Assembly: GCA_015657535.1 (NCBI GenBank)
Contig: JADHZB010001398.1
Location: 1 to 64,000 of the forward strand
Source: Nephromyces sp. MM_2019
Taxonomy: Eukaryota; Apicomplexa; Aconoidasida; Nephromycida
Direction of reading: 5' to 3'
DNA length: 64,000 nucleotides
Shown here: piece by piece, positions 27,272-37,700 of the stretch
How the letters are laid out: each line of letters starts with the position of its first letter
How positions within the stretch are numbered: position 1 is the stretch's first letter
Translations under genes and position numbers: made by a program
The notes under the pieces: model-generated
What the model saw: only the letters and a program-made list of their open reading frames with translations
What the model was told of the DNA's origin: nothing
Databases searched by the model: none

Positions 27272-27843
27272 ATGAGGATGTAGTGAGTGTTTGGGAGGAA
27301 TTGAGGGGGTGGAGGGTTATGTGTGTGTATGTAGTAGTTTAAGAGTTTGGTGAAATCCTTTGGTGGGTAGTTGTGTATTTGATGTTTTGTGGGTGGGGTT
27401 CTGGCCTGGTGGGTGATATTGTGGTGTTCCTCCCCTCTAATGAATAAGGGCCCCCCTCCCTCATGTGCGTAACTCCCCCCCTTATACGGGTATCGCTTGC
27501 CACCTACCCCTCTTCTGAAAGATATCCCACCTCTTGCGGGTGATTTTCCTCCTTACCATGACATTTTAGTGCCCAGCTGTGTATGTGATGTCATGCTTTT
27601 GTTTAGGCAAATTCGTATCTTCTGTGTGTGTTGATAGAGCTGATCTTATCCCCTTTCTTGCTCAGAGCATTATCTTTTCTAGCTGGTGAGTGCTTAACCA
27701 CATACTAAATTGCTGAGTGACTACAAGTGATTTTACTGCTGTGAATACCTCTAGTTAACACAGGTATGCTGTACATGTTGGAGTGCTGTACATCAGGGAT
27801 CTCCTCATACACTAGAATGCTGTGTGTGTGTTTTAGCTTGCAG
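27272..27843. other. 3' flank of AdoMetDC/ODC and spacer
   Basis: Begins at the TGA stop of the decarboxylase gene. GT- and G-rich for about 150 bases, then mixed. No exon is evident before the acceptor at 27842-27843. It likely holds the 3' UTR of the decarboxylase and the 5' region of the next plus-strand gene. Confidence 0.45.
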
Positions 27844-30800
27844 GGCACTACAAACGTTCATGAGCTGATTTCTGTCGTTTGGACGAAGCTTCTCCCAGAA
27901 CTTTTACTCAAAATACCTTTGGATGTTGCGATGTTGAAGGGTGTGTATTTGTGTGTGTTACATTTGAGTTGTGATATCGATGGTNNNNNNNNNNNNNNNN
28001 NNNNNNNNNNNNNNNNNNNNNNNNNNNNNNNNNNNNNNNNNNNNNNNNNNNNNNNNNNNNNNNNNNNNNNNNNNNNNNNNNNNNNNNNNTTGAAGAGTGT
28101 GTATGTGTGTGTGTTGTTTGAGTTGCAATGTCGATGATATTGAAGGGTTAGTGTGTATGTTACATTTGAGTTGCAATATCGAGGTTGAAGGATGTGTATG
28201 TGTGTGTGTTCCGTTTCAGTCGTATTTTCGATTTTTAAGGCTTTGTGTGTATACTATCTTCTCTGAGTTTCAATGTTGATGTTCCCAAGGGTGTGTGTAT
28301 TGTTCTTTCTACATATACTTATCTCTCCTGCTATAGCTTGGCATCGCAGCAGCCTAAGAGTAACTACGAAGTCTTCGCTTCCTAATCAGTATTTTATGCG
28401 GGATATAGATTTCTGCGTGCTGAAGTTTGCTAGCCATTTGCGTGTCCCTTTAGTTGCTACGTCTGAAAAACGCGTGCAAATTTACGCCCTTTTAACCTTC
28501 AAATACTTGCAGTGTGTGTTACGTCTTGGGCTGGGAAATGGAGGTTTTTTGCCGTTTCTAACGTTTTCTAGAAGATGAGGGTTCTTTTATTAGGCATGGC
28601 AGCTTTGCTAGTAGTTACTGTAGAGATTGTGTGTGTGTAGTTTTTTGAGGCGCAGTGTGTGCCGGCGGATTTTAAAATGAGCAGTATGTCGAAACTGAAG
28701 CTAAGGATACAAATGTGTGTGAATGCATGCATTAGCCCAGGAGAGCCTTGAAGAGTGTGATTATATAGTCTTTTTTCGAGATAAGGGAGCTATGGGGAAA
28801 AGGGTGAGGAAATTACACACACACACACACACCCACACACACACACATGCGGAGTATATTCATTGTAGATTGTGGAGCTATAGGGACAAGCGTGGCGAAC
28901 ACACACACACACACAAGTGCTGAGTATCTTCATTGTAGATTGTACAGTTACCAGGCAACTTTATCCAGACGCACACACACACACGCATACTATCTTCATC
29001 CTAGCTTCTACACCTACCGAAAACCCAGTAAAAGCCCACACACACGCTTAGCAGTTTGATATATTTTAAGAGTCTGCTGCCTCTAACTCGAAAGAGCTTC
29101 AAACTCGAAGACATCTGAAGTCCTGCTAGTTCACATACGGCAGAATCCTTTTAGCCACTCACTTGTGTGAAGAGCAATGGATCCTTTTGATGCACACATG
29201 ACGAAGTAATGCGAGTGAAGATAACACCTATCTACATAGATATTTGGCATCTATCTTGCATAGTCGGTATGATTACCGAGGATGCTTGTGTGTGGCTTGT
29301 GTTTGATGTAAATCATCATGATGAAGCGAAACCTTTAACCTAGGTATCTTTGCAGCACTTTTTCGTCGATGAACACATACGGTATCTGCTTAGCAGAGGA
29401 ATAAGAAACAGAATTTTTAGCACATTAAAGTTTTTGCTTCACAGTGTGTGTGTACGTGAGCTTGCTTGATCAAGCACAAAACGTGCCAGAGTTCGGCAAA
29501 GCAAAAAACCGTCAAATGGCTTCAATTTTACAAGGGGAAACGCTGTTTGTTGGATGAAGACAAAGGCTACGGATATAGCAAGCAGGAGGAAGGCGCATAG
29601 TTTCATTCTTTCCAAGCATTAAAAGGCAAAGCATCTTCTCCGTCGTACACTACCAGCAAGATTGGAAAATCCGTGTCGAAAAGATGCATACTTAGGGCCA
29701 GCCTAGAGGAAGCTGGGATGAGAAACGCTTCGAAGCAACACACTCAGCATCCTCCTTCAAACATTTCAGGCCTTCGACTACATATACACTCCGCTGGCTT
29801 TCTGCTAGTAAGCACAAGATGGGGCTCTAGCAATGTTCCAGGAAACGATTTCTTCGCTGCTGAGTTACAGCCTGGTCTTGCTTACCCTTAAGCTGCTGCC
29901 TGGAAGAGTACGATCTTGATTGAAACTTCTCTTCTTCTGTCAAAATCGTTTTCTTTTCCTCCTGTATTTGCCTGTAGGGGAATCGCATCAGGCAATAGCG
30001 TGTGAAAATAAATAAAACAAACTACTTATTGGAGAGATCAACCAAACTTATACATAAATTAGTAACTTTCTGAGTCAAAAATAGACGATTTTTTTAAAAG
30101 TATAAACTTCTGAATCTAAGCGTCGTGACCGTGGCAAGTTTAGTTGGTTCATGAAGGCATATAGTGAGGAGTATTTGCCGTTTGTAAAAATACTTTCAAA
30201 TGCGTGTCTTTTAGAACAAATAGAATCTATTGGTTCTCCATTAATAAATGAATTGCTATTGGGACTTCGTTTAGGTAACAAGATTGAGCAGCTGAGTGGC
30301 TGCTAGGTGCTGATTACCCATATAGCATCTCATACACTGCAGTCAAAAAATGCATCTTCAAAATAAGAAAAGCTACATGGGCTAATTTTAAGCTTGCGTA
30401 GCTAATATAGACTACATGAAATGAAGAATCTCTGCTTTTGAGGCTCCCAATATCTTCAAATGAAACAAGAACGCTGGGGGTAGTTAATGACGCCAAACTC
30501 TTCGCATCTAGTCGGGTAAGTAAACTGCTTGATGCATGCAAACTTGCAAAAGTTAGCTCGTATGTTATTCAGCAGTGAATGGTCGATGTCTTCATACTTC
30601 AAGCGACTACATCTTCAGGCAGTCAATTTACTCTTCACAGCCTGCAAAACGTGCGTCTTACCCCCAGTCCTTGGAGATTTAGGAGGTTTGTCTCCTGCTT
30701 GATTTGGGGACCTTTCACTCTCTTAACAATCTCGATAACGCTAATAGCCTTGTTAATTGCAGCAAAATCTGCTAGGACTGTTACCTGTCCATTCTGTGTG

Positions 30801-30866
30801 CACAAGCGAGACTTAATATTAGAGGCTACTAACGCATTGCAAATGGGTAGAGCGCTGGAGATATAA
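27844..30866 (+). CDS. Unrecognised multi-exon gene with CPFC motif
   Basis: The last six exons chain in phase to a TAA stop: 29601-29807, 29842-29907, 30121-30274, 30427-30515, 30553-30685 and 30763-30866 (250 codons). Two introns are only 34 and 37 nt. Upstream candidates are 27844-27940 (NVHELISVVWTKLLPELLL), 28736-28803 (ESLEECDYIVFFRDKG; phase fits the first) and 29475-29510 or -29597 (KTVKWLQFYKGKRCLLDED). The protein has one likely membrane segment (ISSLLSYSLVLLTLKLL), Leu-rich helices (LINELLLGLRL) and a C-terminal TVTCPFCVHKRDLILEAT segment whose Cys-x2-Cys could bind zinc. I do not recognise the family. An in-frame TAG at 29598-29600 separates the exon at 29475 from that at 29601 (see findings). 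The sequence gap and a VNTR fall in the first intron. Confidence 0.5.
27932..28275 (+). repeat. About 48-bp GT-rich tandem repeat interrupted by an N gap
   Basis: Units start with TTGAAGGGTGTGTAT and end with GAGTTGCAATGTCGATG or close variants. Copies begin near 27934, 28090, 28140 and 28185, with a degenerate copy after that. The 105 N at 27985-28089 lie inside the array, so the copy number is unknown and the gap is probably a repeat-induced assembly break. Confidence 0.8.
27985..28089. other. Assembly gap (105 N)
   Basis: Run of undetermined bases inside the tandem repeat; the true length is unknown. Confidence 1.
28273..28578 (+). CDS. Possible small secreted protein or N-terminal exon
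   Basis: A 101-codon ORF with a convincing signal-peptide start: MLMFPRVCVLFFLHILISP then AIAWHRSS, followed by a Ser/Arg/Lys-rich stretch that could act as a plastid-type transit peptide. It lies in the presumed first intron of the surrounding plus-strand gene and overlaps the end of the VNTR. It might instead be the true 5' exon of that gene. No homology is recognised. Confidence 0.25.
   Translation: MLMFPRVCVLFFLHILISPAIAWHRSSLRVTTKSSLPNQYFMRDIDFCVLKFASHLRVPLVATSEKRVQIYALLTFKYLQCVLRLGLGNGGFLPFLTFSRR
28810..29055. repeat. Degenerate 70-75-bp repeat with (CA)n modules
   Basis: Three to four units, each a (CA)5-8 tract followed by a related stretch (AGTATCTTCATTGTAGATTG and variants) and a CCAGACG-like spacer. 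It is intronic or intergenic. Confidence 0.65.
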
Positions 30867-31561
30867 CTTCAGCGCTCTTTATAAAGAAAAAACTCACGTA
30901 GAGACGCGTGAAGGTGTATGCGTCGTGTTTTTTATTTCGTTAGTCTCTAGGCGTTTTAGTAAGTAAAGGCAGGATGAAGAGAAAAAAAAGAGGAAAGTTT
31001 GAGAGATTCGAGTATAGTTTCTCAATTCCTTGGGTGTGCATGTGGGATGCGATGTTGTGGTGAAAGTGTAAGAGTAGGCTTCCCTGGGAGAAGATGTCGA
31101 ACTGATTTGAACTATCATCTTTAAAACCAGCAGAATTTCATTTAACAGCACGAAAAAGTCTTAAAAATTCCGTCATTCTTAATCACTAAATCCCTCAATA
31201 TGAGAGCCTCTTTGAAAAAAATAGTTCAGATGTAAAACATCCATCATCTATCACGCATCCATAGATTTGAGAGCATCTTTTTAAATTATAAAAGAGGCGC
31301 ACATTTCAGGGGGAGCAAATAATCATTGCCTGCATGGTTTATGAGCTTCTTCACTGTGTGTCTACTATAAAATAAACTCCTACTCTAGTTAATTCCCAGA
31401 TATCTTAAAATATTATTTCAGCGAAAGTCAAAAAAAAAATCTACCGACTTGTTGCTCAGCCGAAAAAGGTACTATTCCCCATTCGCATTGAATCAAAAAA
31501 CAAGCAATATTTTTTAAAAAGATGAACCCTCGAAAAAAGCAACCAATTATGATAGATTTAC
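30867..31561. other. Convergent 3' flanks
   Basis: AT-rich spacer between the end of a plus-strand gene (30866) and minus-strand exons at 31562 onward. The minus-strand ORF at 30894-31151 is Ser/Thr/Leu-rich without motifs and probably reflects 3' UTR. Downstream exons of the minus-strand gene may lie here but I could not define them. Confidence 0.35.
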
Positions 31562-31880
31562 GTGCAATGCACCGAATGTGGTTATTGCGATTATTCACGT
31601 ACTACCATAAAAAGTATGGATGAAAAAGAAAAGAAAAAAAAAAGTGATTTGTTAGCTCTGTTTGAGGCGATTCCAATTACCTGCTCTAACAGCGATAAAC
31701 AATCAGAAACATATTTCTTAATCATATAACGCCCACTGTTGATTATCTTTATACAGCTCGCTCCTTGCTTGTTTTCCATAAGCGGCAGCATCTCAGCAGC
31801 GTTCATAATACGCGATTTTTGCAAACCTAGCAAAATGGACCAGATCCGTAGAGTATCAAAGGATGAAAACTCGTAAACTT
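31562..31880 (-). CDS. Unrecognised gene fragment, two exons
   Basis: Minus-strand exons 31880-31681 and 31601-31562 join in phase 0 across a 79-nt intron (donor GAGCAG|GTAATT). The first encodes VYEFSSFDTLRIWSILLGL and continues KSRIMNAAEMLPLMENKQG to YVSDCLSLLEQ; the second encodes YVNNRNNHIRCIA and ends at GCAC|GTAAAT. The product looks helical and soluble. A possible start exon near 31955-31897 (MIGAHPFIRKYHFCFSSW) does not match phase. Neither end is resolved. Confidence 0.5.
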
Positions 31881-32059
31881 CTATTAAATAACTACAGCAA
31901 AGTCACGTTGGAATTTCCTTTAACTTTTGTACTTGCCAAGATGAGAAGCAAAAATGGTATTTCCGAATGAAAGGATGTGCTCCTATCATTTCTACTCAAC
32001 GAGAGCATGTCGCATTGATATATCGCTGGAAAGCGTGAGGGAGGAAAAATTCAAGGATA

Positions 32060-32722
32060 ATGGTACAAAAAAAGGGGATTTCTGCTTTTATTAGGAAGTT
32101 AGCGGCAATTTCTGCTTCCGTTACCAAGTTAGCGGCAACTTCTTAAGGGTTGAGGAAAGTGCTCTACGTCATAGTCATGCATTCAACGTCTCACCTACAG
32201 GGCTAAAAAATAATCTCATTAGATGCCACAAGCAGAATGATTTTCACCCGAATCGAATTTTGGTCATCAATCCTCCTCAGCATCCGTAAAGGTTCGCAAG
32301 CAGATGCACTATTCCTACTAGAGCTCTTGCAGTACACTCTCCATCTACTTCTAGCCCAGAACCAGCAGGTAGCACTCGGGGGAAACTACAGACCGGCTTA
32401 AATTAGCGTAAAATCCAAAGAATATGCTTCTGAAAGAAAGAATATGCTCCTCCGGTCCTCAACATGATCTTAACCATGTAAGTTCACAGTTCAGAGCAAG
32501 GTTACTCAGGTAGAAAATATGTTATGCACAGTGTTTTGAAGCTTATGACCGAGCTGTTTAATATTATGTAAAGGCGCACTAAGTATTCCTGATGGTACCA
32601 GAATAAAAATAAATCACTTTGAAACCATTCCACAAAAATATATAATTGCCAATAGTGTAGCAAAGACGAAATGGCCAGCAAAGATGGTACTAAGCCGCGG
32701 AGGAGAAAAGCAACAAAAATAG
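32060..32722 (+). CDS. Small 111-aa protein, complete four-exon gene
   Basis: Exons 32060-32127, 32281-32368, 32437-32477 and 32584-32722 keep frame from ATG to TAG (336 nt). Donors include CAG|GTAGCA and CAT|GTAAGT, with a pyrimidine-rich acceptor before 32281. The protein starts MVQKKGISAFIRKLAAISAS, basic and hydroxylated without acids, as in mitochondrial presequences, followed by ADALFLLELLQYTLHLLLAQ, then EYAPPVLNMILTIIPDG, and ends SRGGEKQQK. It could be a separate small gene or, with a different last exon end, the 5' part of the SERAC1-like gene downstream; human SERAC1 is mitochondrial/ER-associated, which keeps that option open. Function unknown. Confidence 0.5.
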
Positions 32723-33390
32723 CCAAAAAAAAAAATTTTCAATGGGTCCAAAAATGTAGAAGGTAGCAGGAGTCAATATCGCTTTGACGTATCTTTAAAG
32801 AAGGTGAAGCGCCAGAATCAAGCAGAGTGCTGATGCTAAACATTAAATAGTAAGTTTATGGCATTCACTATGCATCGTGGCGACCATACCAGGTACAACT
32901 AAGGATGGTCATAGCAATGCTTGTACATCGTGTAAACTTCCGCATATGGGCGCGTATCACAAATGACATGTCAACCTACAGATGAAGAATTCAAAAATTT
33001 TGCGAAAGAGATGTGAATCGGAAAATTTGAAAGATGAGGGTGACGCAAAAATCTTAAGAGGGGGTGAGGCATCAAAACTGCAGCGCCGCAATCGGAACTC
33101 CACCGAGGGAAAAGAAAATAAGTAAAGGAATGCGCGGTTGAGGCACACATGTAAAGATGAAAGAGAGCAAAAAAGAAATTGCCTCTGCAGCCTACCAAAA
33201 GCTTTCCTTCTTGTAGATGTGCCAGTAATCAAAAGTGTGATATAGAAGTACACGAGTAAAACTGGCATGCGCTAATAGGTCTCGACCGAGTCTACGCAGA
33301 TGATGATGCTCAAAGTGCCTGAGAGAGTATACCTGGAGGTTATTTGTAGGTGTGGCTCTAAGATGAAATACACTGATGCTTTATTTGAAG
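32723..33390. other. Spacer upstream of SERAC1-like exons
   Basis: AT-rich with no verified exon. Minus-strand frames at 32957-33268 are open and Phe/Ser/Leu-rich but lack supporting borders. Confidence 0.35.
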
Positions 33391-33565
33391 ATTGTCGTCC
33401 GAATGTGGGATAAGGTTATCTCAAAGCCAAAAGGAGCAGGTCAGCCGAAAAAGCGGAAGACTCAATAAAATTGAAGACAAAGGATCTTCGTCTACAGCTT
33501 CTTCAAAGCTCCGTAGCATTAGTGCATCTTCTTCAGCTCTGAGGCTATTTTATGCAGGGAAAATT
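33391..33565 (+). CDS. Candidate 5' exon of the SERAC1-like gene
   Basis: Acceptor TTATTTGAAG before 33391 and donor AAATT|GTAGTA at 33566. The frame reads SECGIRLSQSQKEQVSRKSG, then Ser-rich SSSTASSKLRSISASSSALR, and LFYAGKI. It ends in phase 0, which fits the next exon at 34761. It has no motif of its own. Confidence 0.4.
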
Positions 33566-34760
33566 GTAGTAATATTGGTTAACTGAACTGAGAAATGGTG
33601 GCTGCGTGTAGGGCCGCTGCAGTTCATTTTTCTAGTGGGTTCGGCCAAAATTTTCCGCAAGTTTATGTAAACAAGGTAGAGTGATTAATTCCACAAAAAA
33701 CGGAAAAAAACTAGGAAAAAATCTTTACTTGCTCAAACTCAAGTAAATGATAGCAGTGAAATTAGAGATATAATTCAACAATTAATAATGGGGATCAATC
33801 AGGTATACTAGGAATTCATCCCGCTGTTAAAACACCAGTTGTTGCGAAGGATCAAGTAAAAATGATTAAATCAATTATGAATTTGGCTTTATCTTTTTTC
33901 AAATAATTAAAATTATCACTTTTAAATTCTGTGCTACCTATAGTAGACGTACTGCTAACAAATACTTCTCTGACTTCCAAGTTCTACCTTTAAATCAGTG
34001 CAGCGGGCGCTTCTACGCAGTAGATATGTGCCACCCTATTCCCGATCATTTAAAACAGTTCATCATGCTCCTTGTTACACAGTCACAATCTCTTTACGAG
34101 GTAATGGCTACGCATCGAAATCTAGCACCATAACACATGAAGCTTCTCTGGAGTAATGTGAGGAATATTTTTTTCTGCCTAGGCCATGTAATACGTACAC
34201 AAGTTCACCACAAGAAGATCTCGAATAGCAGGAAGCAAGGAATATTCTGAGTTACAGAGGAGTAGATTTTACGTGTAATGTAGTAGTACTTGAAGAAAAT
34301 ACGGAGGAAAACTAGAAAATTATAGCTGCTACAAGCAAAAGCAATTCCAGAGGTATCAAACCAAGAAAAAAGCAAGAAAATTAAGTTGAATAAGCAGAGT
34401 AAATAACAAACTCCCTGTCTTCTCCTCCAACTTTTAATTTTTTTAGCCGAGCCCATTGCCCCTTTTATGTGGAAGGTATTCTACTTTATACATCTTGCTG
34501 ATATGAAGTAGCCCAACCCGATATTTCATGCCCTGGTTTCTTCGCTATGCCAGTTAATTGTTATTTGCAGTCACATGTATCCCTGTGATGGCTGAGCTTT
34601 TGAAAAAATCTCCTTCATAATTATAAGCGGATTATCAGTTTCCCTAGCTTTTATGGCTGTCAATACTTCCGACTCAGGGAAGCTGATTACGCGAAAAAAC
34701 ATTGAATGCCACGATTGCAGAGCTATGAACGGAATACTATCTTTTTATGTATATACTTAG

Positions 34761-37700
34761 CAATGTGTAGATCAGTTGGATGGAGCTGCCGGAAAATTTG
34801 TAGAGTCAGATACAGAAAACGTCGACAATGTTTTTGTCTCAAGTTGCAAGTCATCTCAAGTACGTACCCACAATTTGGTATCGCAATCTTGCCATCTATT
34901 AGGCTGGAGGAAGTGACCTTTACTGAGCAGGTTTTCAAACAGCTTATTTATTCTCTATTTTTGGATAATTTCCCCAATGGTTCCCCCATCCTCAGTTATT
35001 ACCCAGTTTTGGGATAGTTTGGATGGATTATTTTTTTAAGTACAAATTTTGTAATATATTCCAAAATTATCTAAGCGCGTCAAAGCAATTCGCAATAATC
35101 GTGAATTCTCTCAGCAGCGTATATCTTTGGTGCCTTCCCCTTCAAGTGGGCAGTTGTAGTACCCAAGATTTCCTTGGATATGCTGGCCTTAGTATCTTCT
35201 AGCGAGAATGAAAGTTACTCCTTTTCTTTCCCGGTAATCGATTCTAAGTACTTGGATGACATAAAGGGCAAAAACAGTGATGGTCGTTATTTTTTCAAAA
35301 AGCTACTTACGTTCGCTGCTTCTTGCCTCTCAATTTATATGATTCTTACCTGGCAGGTTGATGATACAGCGACTTCAATTACTGCGTAGCTGTTGTGGAA
35401 AAACGCCCATTTTTGTTGAGTTAGCGCTATGATTATCTACCTCCAGTCAATAGCAAGTCAGCTCGGTCATTACAAAAATAGTCACAGTGCAGGGAGTTCT
35501 GTGTCCCCAACTATTTTGCATCTGTGTTCACATACTTCTTCAATTCCGGCTAGGAATAGAAGACTATCCTTTTCAGCTACGTCCTCGTTCATCCTGATTG
35601 CCTTCTTTTTATTGATTTTATCGCAATTCTATTGCGAGCTTCGTACTCAGGAAAAATATCTGGGGGCACGAAAATATCCCGTGAGCACAGTGACATTTAG
35701 TGAGAGCTTTAGTGTAAGATATGAAGTCTTCGAGTTAAGAGGGGCGTATAACAGCTTTTCTGCACGCATGGGTGGTAAGCTTAAGAGCCGCTCATGCAAA
35801 ATTTCAGCTCATGACCCATGTTTTGACGGTTATTTCCTTAGAAGAAAAGGAACGTTTGGTGATAATTCCTCATCACCAGAGGAATACATGAAAGACTTTC
35901 GCAGGCAACCTGCTCGAAAATATGAAGAAATCGCTGCTGGTTAGCTTCTCGTGATCTTGAGTATTATGAACGTTTATTATTGAGCTCATACAGGTTTTTG
36001 TTGTTAAAATTATTTTCAAGCTGGTGCTAGTCACACTAATGAAGTGTGCTTTATCTTTTTTTTGTCATACTTTTGGCTCTGTTTTTTTCTGTTATTTGTT
36101 AGTTAAAGTGCCTTTTCTTTTCCGAGTTTTTTTGGCTGTTAGATAATTATTGCGATAAGCCACAATTTGGTCGTATACTTACCAAAAAATAGGCAACTCA
36201 AAGCAATAGAAAATATATATATATTACTCCACCACACCACCACATTTATTGTTCTAGCCATGCGTATTACCTACTTTTTTTTATTTCTACTATTCTTCAG
36301 TTTGGTTTTATTAGGCTGATTTTGATTTTTTGCAAACAGGAATTTATTCATTATCTCCGCCACGTGGCTCCTTAAGCGCAAAGATAGATATAGTTTTTGT
36401 GCATGGGCTTCAAGGTGATGCTTTTGCGACTTGGAGATATCGGGAGACCTTGGACCAATTGGTGGTGTCTCACCAACAGACAGAATCACAAGAGGTAAGT
36501 GCAGCAGCACCCTCTACATTGGAATGAAGCGCGGAGTCTACGGATTTATTTTAGTTGCCTTTTGAAGCTAGACTATATTTTCATAATATCCTTAAGTGCA
36601 TCCAGCTTTATTCATTAGTTTGAGTGTCAAGTATCACTTCAAGAGCATACACTAGGGGTGCATCTCTACGTCGGTCTGAATATTGGATACTGTAACCAGT
36701 TTGCAAGCAGTCTCTGTGGGCTCCTTTGGATTAGCTTAAGAAGATATTGCTGTAATTTTTCGCATGAGGTTTCTTTGTAGTCGCAGCATTATGTCTTGGA
36801 GAGCCTTTTCCATCTGATAAATGAAGTATCAAATATTTCAAGGTTATCCAGCAGCTTCGAAACCGAGCCGAATTTAAGAGATGGAGGGGTTATACTACCT
36901 CGAGAAATATAATGATACCGTATTGCGAGAGAGAATATCTATTAATTACTATATCTTGCTTGTCTTGGGGTAGTTGTGAGGTAGAGCTAGTAAGCTGCTT
37001 ATAACGATGCTTTTTCCATCACTCTAGTTTTCGGTGAGCCTTTGATTCTTTGTCACGCTTCTTTCTTTTAATTTCATTAGGCTTTTGACAGTCCTCGCAG
37101 CAGTGTGAATCTTATCGCAAATAAAAATTGGCTGCCTAAAAATAAATCTGAAGGAAAGCAAGCAGAAGTAGGGGACACGAATAGCGAAACCCCATACGAA
37201 AAGAATATTTCTAACGATAAAGGAAAGATCAGGTATATTTATCTAAAAAATATTCTGGAGAAAGTAATACTAAGCAGTGTAGTAATTACCGTATTGATAA
37301 ATGATAAGGCTCGTTTGAAGGGAGTTTAGTGTCCGCCTTCTACACATCATTACGGAATGTATTCCTTCAGCAGTATTTTATGTGGCCCCGATGTCGTGCC
37401 CTGTATAAAAAGGATACTTATATAAACCTAAAAGCAGAGGGAATCAATAGTTAAGCATGCCTGAATGATTTCCTGCTACAAATATAAAGATTTTGACTGT
37501 TTTATTCTACCAGATTTACCCTGCCGAGCTAGAATTTGCTGCAGCACATAGATTGTAGGATAGCCTAGCCCATCCCAACGCTGGGAAGAATGAGCAAAGT
37601 AGCTTTTTAATGGTATCTCTGGGGGTAGATACTATCCGTAATTTGTTTATTTCAATAAGAAATATGAAAGATTAAATAATCCGCTGGCTTACTTGATTCT

